Shown here in pieces: positions 4,734 through 6,025 of a stretch of DNA of 6,025 bases. A model generated the notes under the pieces. The model had not been told where the DNA came from. It saw nothing but the letters and a program-made list of their open reading frames with translations, and did no database searches. The stretch is from NCBI GenBank assembly GCA_046728115.1, contig JBKPDW010000531.1, positions 1-6,025 on the forward strand. Direction: 5' to 3'. The stretch is from CAVSWN01 sp046728115 (lineage in GTDB: Bacteria; Acidobacteriota; Vicinamibacteria; Vicinamibacterales; CAVVIG01). Position 1 is the stretch's first letter. Each line of letters begins with the position of its first letter. A program made the position numbers and the translations under genes.

Positions 4734-5711
4734 ATGCCGATACTGGTCGCCACCGACCGAGAGGTCGTCGTCATTGACGTTCAGCACGGCACCTCGGCGC
4801 CGACGCACGGAGTCGGCGATCGCCCCACGTGCCTGGCGGCGGATCCGCTGGTTCAGGGGCGTGCGTGGTGTGGCACGCACCGAGGGGGCGTGTTCAGGAG
4901 CGACGATGGCGGAAGGTCCTGGCGGTCGGTCGGTCTCGAGGGCCGGCTGATTATGGCCATCACTGCGAGCCCGGTAGAGCGGGACGTGATCTGGGTGGGT
5001 ACCGAGCCGAGCGAAGTATGGCGGTCAGGGGACGCGGGCAGTACGTGGGAGCAGACCAGCAGGTTGGAAACACTGTCCTCGTCGTCCGAATGGTCATTTC
5101 CACCGAGGCCGGACACGCATCACGTTCGATGGATCGGGTGCCATCCCCTCGAGGCCGAACGACTCTGGGTCGCGATCGAGGCCGGCGCACTGGTATCCAC
5201 GATGGACGGCGGCTGCACATGGCGCGACCGCGTTCCTGGGGGACCGTGGGACACCCACGAGCTCGCCGTTCATCCCAACGCTCCCGATACCCTGCGCGTC
5301 TCCGCTGGCGATGGATATTTCGAGAGCGACGACGCCGGCGCGACGTGGCGCTCGCCCAGCGCCGGCCTCGAGGTCGGCTACTTGCGCAGCGTGGCGATCG
5401 ATCCGGAACACCCAGACGTCGTCGTAGTATCGGCCTCGTCCGGTCCGCAGTCCGCATACGTCGCTGGCCGCTCGGATGGCCGGTTGTTCCGCCGTCTCTC
5501 TCTTGAACGCTGGGAGCGCGTGCGCGACGGTTGGGCGGAGCCAGCGAACACAATCGCGCCGCTGCTCTGCGCCGGCGCGAAAGGCGGAGAGTTGTGGGCC
5601 GCGGATGAGCGCGGCGCGCACCGTTCGGATGACGGCGGGAAGAGTTGGCGCCGCGCGGTCGGCTATGCGTCGTCACCGCAGCATCTACGCGGCCTCGCGC
5701 TGGTTCGTTGA
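4734..5711 (+). CDS. Cytosolic BNR/Asp-box beta-propeller protein
   Basis: A 325-residue protein built of propeller blades with five clear Asp-boxes (S-x-D-x-G-x-[ST]-W): RSDDGGRSW (55-63), RSGDAGSTW (97-105), STMDGGCTW (155-163), ESDDAGATW (197-205) and RSDDGGKSW (297-305). A weaker sixth repeat may lie near 247-260. Each box follows an L/V-W-V/A strand (DVIWVGT, RLWVAIE, ELWAADE), as in sialidase-like and Vps10-like WD40/YVTN/BNR propellers. There is no signal peptide, which is unusual since many relatives are exported, and no sialidase arginine triad is evident, so a catalytic role is not supported; a binding or scaffold role is more likely. ATG 4734 is preceded by AAGGTGA (4719-4725). A weak -10 box GATAAT lies at 4706-4711. 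The gene looks intact. Confidence 0.88.
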   Translation: MPILVATDREVVVIDVQHGTSAPTHGVGDRPTCLAADPLVQGRAWCGTHRGGVFRSDDGGRSWRSVGLEGRLIMAITASPVERDVIWVGTEPSEVWRSGDAGSTWEQTSRLETLSSSSEWSFPPRPDTHHVRWIGCHPLEAERLWVAIEAGALVSTMDGGCTWRDRVPGGPWDTHELAVHPNAPDTLRVSAGDGYFESDDAGATWRSPSAGLEVGYLRSVAIDPEHPDVVVVSASSGPQSAYVAGRSDGRLFRRLSLERWERVRDGWAEPANTIAPLLCAGAKGGELWAADERGAHRSDDGGKSWRRAVGYASSPQHLRGLALVR

Positions 5712-5829
5712 CCGTCCACTGTCCCACGCGCCGGAGCACACCCTTCGCCCTCCAGCGAAAGAGTCTGCGGCTGCTGCCGGGGTGCAACGACATGCCCGGA
5801 TGTACACAAGTTGACACAGGCCACCACAT

Positions 5830-5886
5830 ATGACCACAACCCTGTCCGTTCGCATCGATACCGATACCAAGAAGCGCCTCGAGGCG
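5830..5886 (+). pseudogene. Truncated ribbon-helix-helix/RelB-type antitoxin start
   Basis: ATG 5830 opens MTTTLSVRIDTDTKKRLEA, the usual beginning of small antitoxins of the CopG/RelB type, in which the LSVRID strand contacts DNA and TKKRLEA starts the first helix. After codon 19 the sequence changes abruptly to unrelated residues (DPAPRARAFAPGAA), because the DNA past about 5885 is the reverse strand of an IS110 transposase gene. The chimeric frame runs to TGA 5995-5997 (55 residues) but would lack the rest of the fold and the toxin-binding region. No toxin gene is present. Ribosome site is weak. Probably non-functional. Confidence 0.7.
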
Positions 5887-6025
5887 GACCCGGCGCCTCG
5901 CGCTCGAGCTTTCGCACCAGGCGCCGCACGGCATTCGGCTCGTTCCCCAGCTGCCATGTCACCGGCTTCGACTCGTTCCCAATCAACATCGCAATGAAGA
6001 GGTCCTTCTTGTGCGCGTCAATGCC
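5885..6025 (-). mobile_element. IS110-family transposase gene, 3'-truncated fragment
   Basis: Read on the minus strand from the right edge, the frame gives GIDAHKKDLFIAMLIGNESK, then PVTWQLGNEPNAVRRLVRKL and EREAPGP. This is the N-terminal RuvC-like (DEDD) region of IS110-type transposases; the aspartate of GIDAHK is the expected first catalytic acid. The true start lies beyond 6025. Family resemblance stops at about 5885, where the antitoxin sequence begins, so more than 80% of the transposase is missing on the left. It cannot be active as seen. IS110 elements lack ordinary terminal inverted repeats, and none were found. Confidence 0.82.

Noticed and set aside
5801..5816. TGTACA and TTGACA motifs upstream of the truncated antitoxin, looking like a promoter/operator
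   Set aside because: A -10 box at the right distance from TTGACA would fall inside the coding start, and the inverted symmetry is limited to CAAGTTG; not enough to call.
4960..5934. 324-codon minus-strand open frame opposite the Asp-box propeller gene
   Set aside because: Arginine-rich antisense translation that also crosses the antitoxin/IS110 junction, which a real gene would not do intact; the plus-strand frame has five repeated motifs.
1..6025. CRISPR array, tRNA or rRNA genes
   Set aside because: No regularly spaced repeats and no sequence resembling tRNA arms or conserved rRNA segments were seen on either strand.

Overview
This is a GC-rich bacterial chromosomal segment. The bias toward G or C at third codon positions, the ECF sigma factor with a C-terminal SnoaL-like domain, a VapBC pair, a cytosolic Asp-box propeller and IS110 debris all suit a soil-type bacterium with a large genome, such as Acidobacteriota, Myxococcota, Gemmatimonadota or a high-GC proteobacterium. 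No marker gene fixes the phylum, so this is inference.

Layout. (1) 1-1131: the 5' end of a VOC (glyoxalase-fold) gene on the minus strand is divergent from an ECF41/ECF56-like sigma factor gene. Between them lie two face-to-face copies of an ECF41-type promoter arranged as an exact dyad centred at 208.5. This suggests the sigma factor drives both itself and the VOC gene. (2) 1170-2708: a vapB-vapC toxin-antitoxin operon with a 9-bp palindromic operator inside its promoter. It is followed 18 nt later, on the same strand, by a DUF559/Vsr-like endonuclease gene that may be its third cistron. (3) 2847-4360: a minus-strand string of up to six very small genes. Several are linked by ATGA stop/start overlaps or gaps of a few bases. 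Two encode predicted one-helix membrane peptides and one a coiled-coil/proline-rich protein. I recognise none of them. The layout resembles a phage or integrative-element module and is the best candidate here for something undescribed. (4) 4361-4733: no confident gene, but two stretches on the plus strand look like gene remnants. (5) 4734-5711: a five-Asp-box beta-propeller protein without a signal peptide. (6) 5830-6025: a ribbon-helix-helix-like antitoxin start cut after about 19 codons and fused to the cut end of an IS110-family transposase gene on the opposite strand, marking a rearrangement junction.

Taken together, a regulated housekeeping/stress locus on the left gives way to an accessory region of toxin-antitoxin genes, a nuclease, small overlapping genes, remnants and insertion-sequence debris. 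The function of the small-gene cassette cannot be settled from sequence alone.
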